This document shows positions 8,498 to 17,920 of a DNA stretch of 45,722 nucleotides, piece after piece. Source of the DNA: a virus; the IMG/VR virus record IMGVR_UViG_3300003690_000023, positions 1-45,722 of that record. One strand, written 5' to 3'. The stretch's first letter is position 1. Each line of letters begins with the position of its first letter. Made by a program: the position numbers and the translations under genes. The notes beneath the pieces were generated by a model that was not told where the DNA came from, searched no databases, and was given only the letters and a program-made list of their open reading frames with translations.

Positions 8498-9943
8498 ATG
8501 GCACTCGCTAAGCCAATTGCCGCTGGATTTCAAAGTTCATTCGGCGCGTTTAATGAATTATTTCAATACACATACGCTGATGTAATCATCAAGCTCCTCG
8601 ATACGGTCGATGACCTCGAGAAGTGGATTGATTCCATCAATTTCGAGGATTGGGGCGGCGGTGATGCGAAGCATTACCTCTACAAGACTGCTGAGGGCAG
8701 TGGCTCCCGATTCATTGGCGGGAGAGGCGCTGGCGCACAGGCTCCGGTTCTTCCCGCGTACAACCCGCCCTCGTACCAAGAGGCTGCGATTCGGTTGTTC
8801 CCCCACATGGATATTGTGGAGATCACCGGTCCAAAGCTGGTTCGGGCACACGATAAGCCGAACATGTACCGCTCGATTATGAACGAGCTGGTCATGGACG
8901 CTAAGGACTCCCACCGCAATCGGATTGGTCCGAAGTACTGGTGGGGAACCTCTGACTCTGCAGCGGTGGATCCAGGGACGGTCGGAGCCAACTCTGGCGT
9001 GTTGGGCATTGTTCTCAATACCGCTCTCGTTGCGGCTCTGACAGACCCTTCTGCAGCGACAGATGGCGTGATTGCAGCTGGGGCAGTGATTCGGGCTCGT
9101 CAGCGTGAATGTGATGCGAACCTTGCCAGCCCTAAGGCTTACATGAACGCCTATGCGGGCGCTCGGTTCCTTCGGGTTGGAATGCAGGTCGCGATTGGGA
9201 CAGCAACTGAGCTTAACCTCGGCACAGCCGATACAGCTATCGTTGCTACCGTTGACCAGACCAACCAGACATTTACGCTTGACGTTCAGGTCATTCTTCC
9301 GGCAGCTGGCCAGGTCTTTATTGTCGAGGGTGATGCCAACGGCAATGAGTTCGGTGGTTCGGTCACAGGCCTTAATGATGCCATCAGCGATAACGGCAAC
9401 TACCACGGCATCAACCGTGGAACCCTTGCCGCTCCAGCCAATCAGTCGTGGCATTCTTTCGTCGTGCGAAATGGCAACGTGTTGCGCGACTTCAACCACT
9501 TCCGTATCACGTCATTGCTGATGCGGATGGGTGAATTGGGTCCGAAGGACATATCGGAAATGGACCCGGTTATCTTCTCTCACTCTTCATTGCTTCAGGT
9601 CTACCTGCAGGAGATCGACCCGGTCTACATGCAGACGGATCTCAAGGCTTTGAAGGGGCACACAACGATTGCCTATCAGTACGGAGCTAAGCAGATCCCT
9701 TGGGAGACCGCTCGAAGCCACCCGCTGAACAGCTACCACGTTCTCGATCGCTCTGCGATGAAGCGCGTGCGCCTTGGCGATTATGGCTGGGACACCTCGA
9801 CAGGAGCCATCTGGAAGCAGATTCCAGGGACGTTCGCCTTCCAGGCCTTTGCGTACAATGAATTCGAGCTTGTTTGCGAGAATCCACGTACACAGGGCAA
9901 GGAAGAGGACATCCGCGTTCCCACCGGGCTGATCTTCACCTAA
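8498..9943 (+). CDS. major capsid protein
   Basis: A 481-aa protein in the standard place after portal and scaffold, expected to have the HK97 fold and to form the capsid shell. Good initiation signal: AGGAGATAAGAGACC before the ATG. An internal segment around residues 222-278 (starting FLRVGMQVAI and ending with IVEGDA) looks like a small beta-barrel insertion of the kind found in several coat proteins. No protease gene or processed N-terminal delta domain is evident, so assembly probably relies on the separate scaffold. A GC hairpin follows the gene, which could leave more capsid than downstream message. The exact coat family is not recognised. Confidence 0.85.
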   Translation: MALAKPIAAGFQSSFGAFNELFQYTYADVIIKLLDTVDDLEKWIDSINFEDWGGGDAKHYLYKTAEGSGSRFIGGRGAGAQAPVLPAYNPPSYQEAAIRLFPHMDIVEITGPKLVRAHDKPNMYRSIMNELVMDAKDSHRNRIGPKYWWGTSDSAAVDPGTVGANSGVLGIVLNTALVAALTDPSAATDGVIAAGAVIRARQRECDANLASPKAYMNAYAGARFLRVGMQVAIGTATELNLGTADTAIVATVDQTNQTFTLDVQVILPAAGQVFIVEGDANGNEFGGSVTGLNDAISDNGNYHGINRGTLAAPANQSWHSFVVRNGNVLRDFNHFRITSLLMRMGELGPKDISEMDPVIFSHSSLLQVYLQEIDPVYMQTDLKALKGHTTIAYQYGAKQIPWETARSHPLNSYHVLDRSAMKRVRLGDYGWDTSTGAIWKQIPGTFAFQAFAYNEFELVCENPRTQGKEEDIRVPTGLIFT

Positions 9944-9952
9944 GGAGATAAT

Positions 9953-9974
9953 CGGGGGGCCTAACCGCCCCCCG
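9953..9974 (+). terminator. stem-loop after the capsid gene (weak terminator or attenuator)
   Basis: CGGGGGG (9953-9959) pairs perfectly with CCCCCCG (9968-9974) around an 8-nt loop and is followed by GTCTTTCC. The U-tract is short, so partial termination or protection of the capsid message is more likely than a full stop. An AAGGAGG site for the next gene follows. Confidence 0.5.
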
Positions 9975-9997
9975 GTCTTTCCTAAGGAGGAAAGCAA

Positions 9998-10489
9998 ATG
10001 ACTAGCTTTCGAGATGCCCATAAGGTGGCGAATGAACTAGCGGCTGTTTATTTGGTAAGCCCCGTGCTTAACATTACTTCAGCAATGGGTGCTGCGGTGG
10101 CTTTTCCAGACCAGCCGTTCTTCAATGGTCGTAATTTCAGAGTGTTGGAGGTTGGGTTTACAGCCAATACCACCACCGCTGCTGGAACGACGGTCACCAT
10201 TGAGAATTTGGCGGGTGCCGGTCCGGGCGTTGATTATATCACCGCACAGGGAATTCCCGTGCTTACTGGTCCAGACCTGGCTACTGGAGTAGAGGGAGCC
10301 ACGGTGTCAACATCCAGGGGCGGTGCGGCCACGTGGGCATTCACTGCGGCTAGCTTGGATACAGAGGGAGTTCCAAGGGTTATTTCTGGCCAACAATTGA
10401 CTTATCAAGTGGTGGCAAGTGCTGGCACTGGATTTGGATATTTCTGGATCAAGTTAGCGCCTGAAATTAACCGGGACGTTGATGCCTAA
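9998..10489 (+). CDS. putative capsid decoration or head protein
   Basis: A 163-aa protein with a beta-rich pattern: alternating Val, Thr, Ala and Gly in the middle (for example AAGTTVTIEN near residues 61-70) and a C-terminal strand pair. No cysteines, membrane segment or known motif. It directly follows the major capsid gene with a strong AAGGAGG ribosome site, the usual position of decoration or head-stabilising proteins. Function is inferred from position and composition only. Confidence 0.6.
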   Translation: MTSFRDAHKVANELAAVYLVSPVLNITSAMGAAVAFPDQPFFNGRNFRVLEVGFTANTTTAAGTTVTIENLAGAGPGVDYITAQGIPVLTGPDLATGVEGATVSTSRGGAATWAFTAASLDTEGVPRVISGQQLTYQVVASAGTGFGYFWIKLAPEINRDVDA

Positions 10490-10527
10490 ATGACATTTGA
10501 CATTTTTGTTTAATAGGAGAAGAGAAG

Positions 10528-11214
10528 ATGGCTAATGATAATATGCGCTCAGGCCCACGGGGGTCGAGCAATCAAAGTGCTTACCTTAGACCGGTAACGA
10601 TCCGGTTGAACACCATGGCTAGCGCGACCGTTGATACGACGAACGTCAACCAAATGCTGCTGGACTGTGGGGTAACGCGAGACCATAGCGAGGATGATCT
10701 TGTTAACGGCACCATCGACTACGTAGTTGATGCCAGCGCAGCCACCGCTGGTTATGGGTTCCCAGGTATGCTGGACCCAACAACGTGGGGAGGCCAGTGG
10801 GTTATTGAGTCCCTCTGGGTCTATGCCCAGGTTGCCCTTGCTGGTAACAGTGGTGCGTTTACGGTTGGTGTGTACGCTCGCAATGTAGCGACACAGGCGG
10901 TAACGGCTGTTGATACGAACGCTTTTGTCACATCAAGGGTCCTTACATTGGCGCAACTGCCAGTTCTCTCTGTGGTTCACGAGATTCAACTGAATGGTGT
11001 TGGCGCTGGTCTTGAGGACAACGGCGGTACTGGCACGGGCTTGATCTCGTATACCCTTGGTTCTCAGGCGGCTCAGTACACCGATGGCGCTGCTGATGTT
11101 GTGGGCCAGGACCAGTTCTTGGTATTCAACCAGGACAATGCAGGGGGTTCTGCTGGTGATTACGTCGTTACTGCAGCACTTCGGCCTGTTGGCGGGAAGC
11201 AGTACTCGACCTAA
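10528..11214 (+). CDS. beta-rich virion protein, possibly head decoration
   Basis: A 228-aa protein rich in G, A, V, T and N with repeated short strands, low charge and no cysteine-rich motif. AGGAGAAGAGAAG precedes the ATG. It follows the other putative decoration gene after 38 nt, and its TAA overlaps the next ATG. The general composition resembles the gene at 9998 and the one at 29403, so this phage may carry a set of beta-rich surface proteins. I cannot name a family. Confidence 0.6.
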   Translation: MANDNMRSGPRGSSNQSAYLRPVTIRLNTMASATVDTTNVNQMLLDCGVTRDHSEDDLVNGTIDYVVDASAATAGYGFPGMLDPTTWGGQWVIESLWVYAQVALAGNSGAFTVGVYARNVATQAVTAVDTNAFVTSRVLTLAQLPVLSVVHEIQLNGVGAGLEDNGGTGTGLISYTLGSQAAQYTDGAADVVGQDQFLVFNQDNAGGSAGDYVVTAALRPVGGKQYST

Positions 11215-11807
11215 TGGAACCGATTGTAGCTACAACGCCTCAGAACCGTGACGACCTTAACCGGGAAGAGGACGACTTTTTTTCCAACATCGTGCGCGAC
11301 GGCACTGCTGGCGAGTATGATGATTGGGAGAAGAGGGCTAATGGATTCGGGGACATGTTGCCTGGGGAGCGATTCCACCTGCGTTTCATCAAGAAGAATT
11401 TTGATGGAGTGGCATTGAACAAGTGGATCGTCTTCTGCGACAAGCCCCCGTGTTCCGTTCATCCCGGTCGCAATCGGGTCATTACGGTAATGACGATTGA
11501 GGACCCCGGTTCTGTCGGTACCTTCTCTGCTCCTCGAGATGTTCACCTGGATGCCCTCCGGGTGGTTGTTCTCGACTGGCGGGAAGGCCGACAGGCCGCC
11601 CTCGATCGCTTGGAAGGTATGAGGGTCCAAGAAGAAGCGACCAGAGAAAAGGACGTCATCAGCGAAGCTGAGGGGCATGTTGATGAGATGTTCTGGGTCT
11701 GGAAGCGGACGATGGGCGAAAACCTTGGCCTACGCTTAGGCCCTGATGGTACTGGCCCCAACAGGGGTGGCAAGTACTTTGGTCAGGTGTTTGACCGGGT
11801 GGGATAA
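11214..11807 (+). CDS. unknown head-tail region protein
   Basis: A 197-aa, charged, mixed alpha/beta protein that I do not recognise. The N-terminal 45 residues are very acidic. A central beta part (residues 55-120) is followed by a helix rich in E, R and K (about 125-165). The gene lies between the head proteins and the adaptor and is coupled to both: its ATG overlaps the previous TAA and its TAA directly abuts the next ATG. A head-completion role is possible but not shown. Confidence 0.6.
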   Translation: MEPIVATTPQNRDDLNREEDDFFSNIVRDGTAGEYDDWEKRANGFGDMLPGERFHLRFIKKNFDGVALNKWIVFCDKPPCSVHPGRNRVITVMTIEDPGSVGTFSAPRDVHLDALRVVVLDWREGRQAALDRLEGMRVQEEATREKDVISEAEGHVDEMFWVWKRTMGENLGLRLGPDGTGPNRGGKYFGQVFDRVG

Positions 11808-12572
11808 ATGAATGTCCAAGACGCAGTCCGACGCCTTAATGGATATCTTCAGCGCCGGGGCGTTGTGGATGGTAGTGGTGGGTGGACGGAGCAATGGCTC
11901 CTCGATGCCCTTACTGATGCGAACCAGGACATTTACCATCGGATAGTCCAGTACGGACCCGACATCTTCCACACGACGTCTCGCTTCACGTATCCGGCGG
12001 ATTCACCGAACGTCATCCTTCATGACCTCATTGGCTCCAGGCCTCTTGGGATCTGGTATGTGGGTCAACTGACGCTTGATGAGGGCATTGGCCCAAACAA
12101 CGTCCCTCGTCAGATCGAAATGGCTCGCAGGACAGACCTGGATGCAGCACCGCTTGCCACGGGGAGCCTTGGGTCTAGCTCAGGCATTACGCAGAGCACA
12201 GCCTCCTTCAACCTCAACATTGCTAGCTCAACGTACGCATCGTACATGGGGTTCTACCTTGGCGACGAGTTCATATTGCGACCCTTCCCAAGGTCAGATC
12301 TGTACATCTACATGCGGTGGACCCCCACTGAGCTACCTGTCTTGTCTGACGAAGGCGATGAGCTGCTTCTCGGACAGTTGCCACAGTTCCACCCGGCTAT
12401 CGTTCTGAAGGCGGCTATTGCTGCAAAGAGCGCGAAGGGTGAGGACACGTCTCAGCTCGAGAGGCTGTACGTGGACTCTGTGGGTGAGTACGACACCAAC
12501 CTGAAGATGGGGTGTAGGCAGCGGCAGCGTCAGCAGCCCTCTCAACGTGAGCCAATGAGATGGGAGTACTAG
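11808..12572 (+). CDS. putative head-tail adaptor protein
   Basis: A 254-aa protein whose helical N-terminus (VRRLNGYLQR, then WLLDALTDANQDIY) and later beta segments resemble the general pattern of podovirus adaptors, which form the ring under the portal (P22 gp4 and T7 gp11 are the known examples). Its place just before the nozzle protein matches that role. The C-terminal 25 residues are rich in Q and R. The assignment rests on pattern and order; no family signature is decisive. The ATG abuts the previous TAA and the stop abuts the next ATG. Confidence 0.55.
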   Translation: MNVQDAVRRLNGYLQRRGVVDGSGGWTEQWLLDALTDANQDIYHRIVQYGPDIFHTTSRFTYPADSPNVILHDLIGSRPLGIWYVGQLTLDEGIGPNNVPRQIEMARRTDLDAAPLATGSLGSSSGITQSTASFNLNIASSTYASYMGFYLGDEFILRPFPRSDLYIYMRWTPTELPVLSDEGDELLLGQLPQFHPAIVLKAAIAAKSAKGEDTSQLERLYVDSVGEYDTNLKMGCRQRQRQQPSQREPMRWEY

Positions 12573-14774
12573 ATGAAGGCCTCATCTCCGCCCTTGGTTG
12601 CGTTCGGTGCCCCCTTGCGGGGTATGGATGTCAGGGAGAGTAGAGACCCTCAATCCCCTGTCCTCCTTCACAACATTGACGTTTCAGAGAGTGGGGTCTG
12701 GAAGGACCGCCCTGGCTTGAGGAGATGGGCTTACAACCTTGGCGGGAAGGTGATGGGCCTCTCCGTATTCAGCATATACGAGCACAGCATTCTTGTTGCC
12801 ATATATGCGCATTCCTCTAGTAGTGAAATGAGGATGGTTATATTGGACCTGGATAGTCGCCTGACAAGCGTTCCGGTTCCTGTTCCCAAGCTGCTTTACC
12901 TCAGGAGGCTTAGCGATCCATCAATAGACCCAAGCTCTGGTGACAGCGGGTCGTCTTCTATTCATCCAGAGCCTTACACAGAAGATCATTACTACTCCTT
13001 CGCGCAGGCAGGCCGGAGCCTGTATTTCTGCAATGGATATGGCCAGTACTTCCGGCTTGAATGGTCGACGAACGACATATTTACTATTACTGGCGATGAT
13101 CAGGCGCTGACGGTAGGCGTGAAGAATCTCATCATGTCGTATCGGGAAGGCGGCTTTAGCCCATCAAGCCTTCATCACATCTTCAACCAAATGTTCGCTA
13201 GTGGATTCAGGGTCCCCAAGGAAGGGCCCCTTTCCGCTCCGATACCCGTGGATAACGATCTGAATGCGGAAGAGCTTATTGGACCTATGAGGACCTCTAT
13301 ATTGGTAGATCCTGGGGTGATTAGCGTTGCTCATCCTGGTGATGCCAAGAGCTTTCCGATTGAAGATAAGGGTGCCTTCATATGGATGAGCGACTCTGAA
13401 ATCGTGGGGATGAGCAGTATCCAAGCCAGGATCATCGTATTCACGAGAAACGGAATATCGGTTATTGAGGGCTATCCAGACGCAAGCGTCATGAAGATTT
13501 CATCCCACTCACTGGTGAGCAATCGGGCTCATGTGAGGTTTGGCGATTGGGTATTCTTTGTCTCTGATACCGGCTGCTTCGCTACCGATGGGATCACGGT
13601 GAACAAGGTCAGTGCGGAGATGGATCCCCTGTGGTTTTCTGAGAAGTACCCGGAGATTACCCACTCTACCCACGCCAAGATGCGGGATACCGCGTATCCG
13701 TTTCATGTGAACCTCTTCGCATTGCACCATGTCCACTGCGTTCTCGATAATGAAAGGCAGCAGATCATGGTCTTCCTTCCATCTCAGGGATTTGGAGATC
13801 GGCCATCGATGTGTTGGGTGTGGAACTTTTCTGATTTTATGGGCGGAGGGCAGGAGGCTGCTGGCAAGTGGGCCATCTGGTCTGGCAAAGAGGAGTTGGA
13901 ACAGGATGCTGGCAACAGCAAAGCCCTTACGAACACCTACTCGACAAAGACGACATCAGGGGACTGCACGGGCGCTGGGGGTGTGTGGGTTGCCAATGCA
14001 TGGAGCGGTACTGCTCACACTGGGATATGCAAGCCCCCTGTGGATGTATCCATAAATCCCACCACATACAGCGATGCGTGGCACATTACAGCCGCTACGT
14101 CTCATGAGTATGGAGGCAAGAGAAGGGCTATTTTAGGTACTATCGATGGTCGTTTGTCTGAAGTGATAGGAGATTACCCGGATGATGGCCCGTATTCGAC
14201 AGATACCCTTTCATTCAGGGCATTCAATGTGTTGATAGGCCTTGGAAGGACGGGTCGGGTGGATGCGGATAGCAGGACCATCTACACAGACGTGGCTATC
14301 CGCAAGAAGCAGATCTTCCGCAACGACGAGGATACCACCGACACTGTTCCGAATCTGGTTGTAAGCGCCCAATCGGAAGGCGAGGCCCTTCACATTGTCC
14401 CCACGAGCAATGAGTACTTCGATGTGACGATGGACAACATGGGTATTGGGACTAGCAGGGTATCGAATTCGATTATTGGGACTGTGGATGGAGAGGCGAT
14501 CAAGGTTGGTGCTCTGCCAACTGGAACGGGTAGCCCCATCATGTCTGGCGAGTACCACGAGGCATATGCGCGTCTAAACCTCCCAGATGACGAGGCCCGG
14601 TCTATTATCGTCGACATCATTTCAGAGGGAACGGATGGCGGCAGCGGTGCAAGTGTGAATACCACTACAGCTCATAAGATGAAGATCGTAGAAGTGCGTA
14701 TCCATGGAACGGTTAAGGGAGGGGCCCAGAGAGACGGAGGCAATCCCAGCGCCTCGGGGAAGGTAATGACCTGA
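12573..14774 (+). CDS. tail nozzle / packaged-DNA stabilisation protein (P22 gp10 / T7 gp12-like)
   Basis: A 733-aa protein with repeated beta-blade segments, as expected for the propeller that closes the bottom of a short tail. The N-terminus has the usual pattern of naming a protein set and a genome-independent coordinate line (HNIDVSESGVWKDRPG). A blade near residues 325-345 reads GDWVFFVSDTGCFATDG, a pattern often seen in gp10-like proteins. It follows the adaptor and precedes the spike gene, matching P22 and T7 order. The last 100 residues are Gly/Ser/Thr-rich. Its TGA overlaps the next ATG (TGATG). Confidence 0.68.
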   Translation: MKASSPPLVAFGAPLRGMDVRESRDPQSPVLLHNIDVSESGVWKDRPGLRRWAYNLGGKVMGLSVFSIYEHSILVAIYAHSSSSEMRMVILDLDSRLTSVPVPVPKLLYLRRLSDPSIDPSSGDSGSSSIHPEPYTEDHYYSFAQAGRSLYFCNGYGQYFRLEWSTNDIFTITGDDQALTVGVKNLIMSYREGGFSPSSLHHIFNQMFASGFRVPKEGPLSAPIPVDNDLNAEELIGPMRTSILVDPGVISVAHPGDAKSFPIEDKGAFIWMSDSEIVGMSSIQARIIVFTRNGISVIEGYPDASVMKISSHSLVSNRAHVRFGDWVFFVSDTGCFATDGITVNKVSAEMDPLWFSEKYPEITHSTHAKMRDTAYPFHVNLFALHHVHCVLDNERQQIMVFLPSQGFGDRPSMCWVWNFSDFMGGGQEAAGKWAIWSGKEELEQDAGNSKALTNTYSTKTTSGDCTGAGGVWVANAWSGTAHTGICKPPVDVSINPTTYSDAWHITAATSHEYGGKRRAILGTIDGRLSEVIGDYPDDGPYSTDTLSFRAFNVLIGLGRTGRVDADSRTIYTDVAIRKKQIFRNDEDTTDTVPNLVVSAQSEGEALHIVPTSNEYFDVTMDNMGIGTSRVSNSIIGTVDGEAIKVGALPTGTGSPIMSGEYHEAYARLNLPDDEARSIIVDIISEGTDGGSGASVNTTTAHKMKIVEVRIHGTVKGGAQRDGGNPSASGKVMT

Positions 14775-15550
14775 TGAGGCACCCTGTTCGAGAGAAGCTG
14801 GCTGTGCTCATGCCAGGCTCTGAGACTGCGTCGGTAGGCAGAAGGCTTTACGATCTAGAGGGAAGGGTTCCGTATCGATGGGGTCCAGACACGCACATTC
14901 CTAATCAGCTATCGAATCCGCGATATCGGGAAGCTCCCCTGTACCTGGGGCCTGGGGTGTGGGACCTCAATGGGGCAATGAACATCGTCAACGATAAGGT
15001 GACGATTATTGGCTCTGGCTCCAAGACGATCTTCCGATCCAATAAGCTCGTCGATAGATCGCTGATGGAAGTCACGGGGGATGACTTCTTCCTTGCTTTG
15101 GTGAAGTTCGAGGACGGGGGTAACGCCCTTACATCCTTCATCGGCGGTGGGCCTGGCGTACGCAACCTGTACATCGACAGCTGCGTCTTTGAGTTTACGC
15201 CTGGAGCCACCGGAAATTCCCTGTACTTTGTCAATTGCGATCAGGTCACAATCAACAATTGCGCCTTCATATTCGGGGCAAATGGGGCGGCTCTTCAGGA
15301 CTGCGATGACGCCCTAATCACCAATTGCCGTTCGGCTGGGATTAACAGAGCATCGGGATATTCGGTGAATTTGCTCTCAACAGGAACCGGTTCCGCTGCC
15401 ACGAGATGCAACGATTGCGTGGTGATGACGAATCACTTTTCATCGATGGGCGGGATTCGGTATAACACGAGCGGTGCCCACTTGGTTGGGGACTCTGGGG
15501 CTGGGCAACCAACCCTGAACAATCTCAGCATCGGCTTTGCGGCCTACTAG
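14774..15550 (+). CDS. beta-helix tail spike-like protein
   Basis: A 258-aa protein with coils typical of a right-handed parallel beta-helix: recurring VTIIGSG, NLYIDSCVFEF, QVTINNCAFIF and ALITNCR segments between about residues 72 and 185, with N and C stacks at turns. Phage proteins with this fold bind or cut surface polysaccharide. The first 45 residues probably attach it to the tail. It is short for a tailspike and no catalytic acid pair can be assigned, so it may only bind or act as a spike base. Location between the nozzle and a fibre-like gene supports a receptor-facing role. Confidence 0.65.
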   Translation: MRHPVREKLAVLMPGSETASVGRRLYDLEGRVPYRWGPDTHIPNQLSNPRYREAPLYLGPGVWDLNGAMNIVNDKVTIIGSGSKTIFRSNKLVDRSLMEVTGDDFFLALVKFEDGGNALTSFIGGGPGVRNLYIDSCVFEFTPGATGNSLYFVNCDQVTINNCAFIFGANGAALQDCDDALITNCRSAGINRASGYSVNLLSTGTGSAATRCNDCVVMTNHFSSMGGIRYNTSGAHLVGDSGAGQPTLNNLSIGFAAY

Positions 15551-15560
15551 GTAGAGGACC

Positions 15561-16238
15561 ATGGCGATTATCAATATCCCCCCAGATAGTGACGGCACCA
15601 TTCATACGGCTGCAATGCACAACGACAAGTTCGCTGTTGTTCAGAATCTGGTGAACGGCAACATCGATCACTCGAATCTCAAGTACTCGCAATCGATTGT
15701 GGAATGGGGAGGGGATAGCTGGGAAAGCCACCAGATTGGTCCTATTCCTGCTGCAGGTGGCGCGTCAACTGTCCGGACTATTGGATTGGCCGATTCTCGT
15801 TTCGACACTGGGATAGCTGGTGCCAAGGATTCGTACAATGATTTGGTTAACGGAAGCAATCATTTCACGAATTCCATTCGCAGGACGAATGCAGCGGCGT
15901 ATCGGATTCAGTCGTGCGATGTGTGGTTTCAGTCCTTCCACTGGACTGCTGGATACACATGGACCCTGATTCTGGAGTACGCCAACTCTCTTGACCCCGT
16001 TATTTCTAATTGGACGACAGTTGCCAGCGGGACGTTGCTTGTCCCTGGGGCACCGACAAGCGTTCCGGTCCAACTGGTGGTGTCCGTAACCAATGCAAAT
16101 GTGCCTGCCTCTAAATGGTTCCGTGTTAGGTTGGTAAACATTGGAGATGGCTCTGGCACGTACAATGTGGTGGCTAGCGGGCCAGATGTTCCAGAGGTCC
16201 ATGTGCGGATGACCGCCAAGACGATTCACGTAGCCTAG
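15561..16238 (+). CDS. tail fibre-like protein
   Basis: A 225-aa protein. Residues 31-40 (VNGNIDHSNL) match the small repeat motif often seen near the N-terminus of phage tail fibres, where it forms a trimeric collar. The remaining 180 residues look beta-rich, with a jelly-roll-like sequence of strands (for example TWTLILEYAN near 134-143 and FRVRLVNIGD near 190-200). It follows the beta-helix gene with an AGAGGACC site before ATG and likely forms part of the receptor-binding apparatus. The receptor cannot be inferred. Confidence 0.6.
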   Translation: MAIINIPPDSDGTIHTAAMHNDKFAVVQNLVNGNIDHSNLKYSQSIVEWGGDSWESHQIGPIPAAGGASTVRTIGLADSRFDTGIAGAKDSYNDLVNGSNHFTNSIRRTNAAAYRIQSCDVWFQSFHWTAGYTWTLILEYANSLDPVISNWTTVASGTLLVPGAPTSVPVQLVVSVTNANVPASKWFRVRLVNIGDGSGTYNVVASGPDVPEVHVRMTAKTIHVA

Positions 16239-16249
16239 AGGGGTATAGC

Positions 16250-17905
16250 ATGCCACGGCATCCAAACAGAATTCCAAAGGGACCTAGTAATCAAGCTGCC
16301 GTGCCTGTATCTGGCACTGAAATGGCATCGCGTAAGCGCCAGGCTGGCATCGGCATGGACCCCAACATGCCCTTGGCCCCACAGATGCCTCGAGTCCCAG
16401 CTGCAGCTCCGCAAAGACCTGCCCCTCGCCCGGCTGCTCGCGCACGCCCGCAAGCCCGCCCTGCCCGTCCTGCGGCTCCCCAGAGGATGATGCCAGGCCG
16501 TGAGGGTGTGATGGTGACACGTCCACCCACAGTAGCTCCTGCTGCCACTGGCTATCAGATGCTGCAAGGGATGCCTCATCCGGATCTGGTGGCAATGAAC
16601 CAGACGATGGGGATCTCGAACCTATCGGATCTCGGAAGAGCCCAGCAGATGACAGGCGCTGCCCCCATTGCAAGACCAGCCGGTGGGTTGGGACAAAGGA
16701 TCACAGAAGGCCTTCCTACGCCAGTGGCCAGGCAGATTACTGCAGCAGGATTTGATCCTGCACTCCTCGATACTGCGAGGGAGCACACTACACCCCTCTA
16801 TGGAATTACATATTGGACTGAAGACGAAATGGAGGAGGAGTACCAGAAATATCTGGATGGCGGAGGAACTGACTCTTATGAGGATTGGAAGCAAGGGTTT
16901 AATAAGCATCCTGACGGCAATTACACGTCAAAGGGGATGTCTCCTGAGGCTGGAGCTATGGGGCACAACGATACCACTGCGTATAACGAGGAGATGATAG
17001 CGTCTGGAGCTTATGGTTTTAGCGGCGAAGGGTACGAAGAGGAAGAGGAAGAGGACTACGGCTTTGCTTCTGAAGGTCAAATGCCACATTGGTGGAAGCA
17101 AAAGTACGGGGATAAGGAGCCGGGTGATCCCGGCACGCCTGGTGCTGCTGTAGAAAGCGATGCTGACCGGTTCATGGAGGATATCCAGGAGGGAACCCAA
17201 CCCTTCCATCAGGAGAAAGCTGAAGCAGCGGCTGACGATCTCGGCTCACAGCAAAAAGATCTGGAAGAAGGCAAGCTGGAAATTGCGATAAAGAAAGGTG
17301 AGGCCGAACAAGAGCTAGAGGCTGAAGGGGCGACTGCTTACCAGAGCGCTATGGCCGACACAGATCGGCAATTCGCCATGATGGGGATGCTTGGATCATC
17401 CAACCACATGCTGGCCAACAACGCTTTGGCTGTTGAGGTTTTCAGGGGGTTGATGGATAAGCGCAGTGAGCTGAATGAGTTCTACGACAGTCAGACCTTC
17501 CGGTTGACCGAGGAGCATATCAAACAGATCGACAAGGATTTCCAGGAGATGTCGGATAACCTCCTCGAGGCCCTTAGGATTGAAACGGATGCATTTGCTA
17601 TCTCTGAGCAGTCTGAACTGGCATGGAACGATCTGCTCATCACGAGCCTTACGGCTTACGATGACATGATTGGAGGCGGGATGCTGTCCTTTATCCAGTC
17701 GTTTGAGAACCTCTCTGATGCGTCCAAGGCGATTCACGGGAAAGAGATATTCGCATTCGCTGCTGAGTTCTTTGGGTGCGTCGGTGGTAATGTTTCCAAT
17801 ATCCCGGCCTGTGCGGAGGAGTACAGCGATGCAGCAGCAGCCCTCTCGGAGAAGATGGCCACTGGAGAGGCTGGCGGTGGAGAGGCCGGAACGCCCCACA
17901 AATAA
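16250..17905 (+). CDS. internal virion protein candidate (disordered head, coiled-coil body)
   Basis: A 551-aa protein. Residues 1-100 are rich in Pro, Ala, Arg and Met and probably disordered. A middle part (170-290) is very acidic with a run of Glu near 265-275. From about 320 to 520 it is helical with heptads (EEGKLEIAIKKGEAEQELEA), ending in a Gly/Glu-rich tail. It opens the row of three large proteins that ends with the 3,026-aa product, the position held by internal (ejected) proteins in podoviruses. No lysozyme or protease motif is visible. AGAGGGG precedes the ATG. Confidence 0.6.
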   Translation: MPRHPNRIPKGPSNQAAVPVSGTEMASRKRQAGIGMDPNMPLAPQMPRVPAAAPQRPAPRPAARARPQARPARPAAPQRMMPGREGVMVTRPPTVAPAATGYQMLQGMPHPDLVAMNQTMGISNLSDLGRAQQMTGAAPIARPAGGLGQRITEGLPTPVARQITAAGFDPALLDTAREHTTPLYGITYWTEDEMEEEYQKYLDGGGTDSYEDWKQGFNKHPDGNYTSKGMSPEAGAMGHNDTTAYNEEMIASGAYGFSGEGYEEEEEEDYGFASEGQMPHWWKQKYGDKEPGDPGTPGAAVESDADRFMEDIQEGTQPFHQEKAEAAADDLGSQQKDLEEGKLEIAIKKGEAEQELEAEGATAYQSAMADTDRQFAMMGMLGSSNHMLANNALAVEVFRGLMDKRSELNEFYDSQTFRLTEEHIKQIDKDFQEMSDNLLEALRIETDAFAISEQSELAWNDLLITSLTAYDDMIGGGMLSFIQSFENLSDASKAIHGKEIFAFAAEFFGCVGGNVSNIPACAEEYSDAAAALSEKMATGEAGGGEAGTPHK

Positions 17906-17920
17906 CGGAGAATAGATCCA

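Noticed and set aside
8558-9499. 313-codon minus-strand frame opposite the capsid gene
   Set aside because: It lies wholly antisense to the convincing major capsid gene, has no ribosome site, and the translation is rich in C, R and H with no family pattern, typical of a shadow frame.
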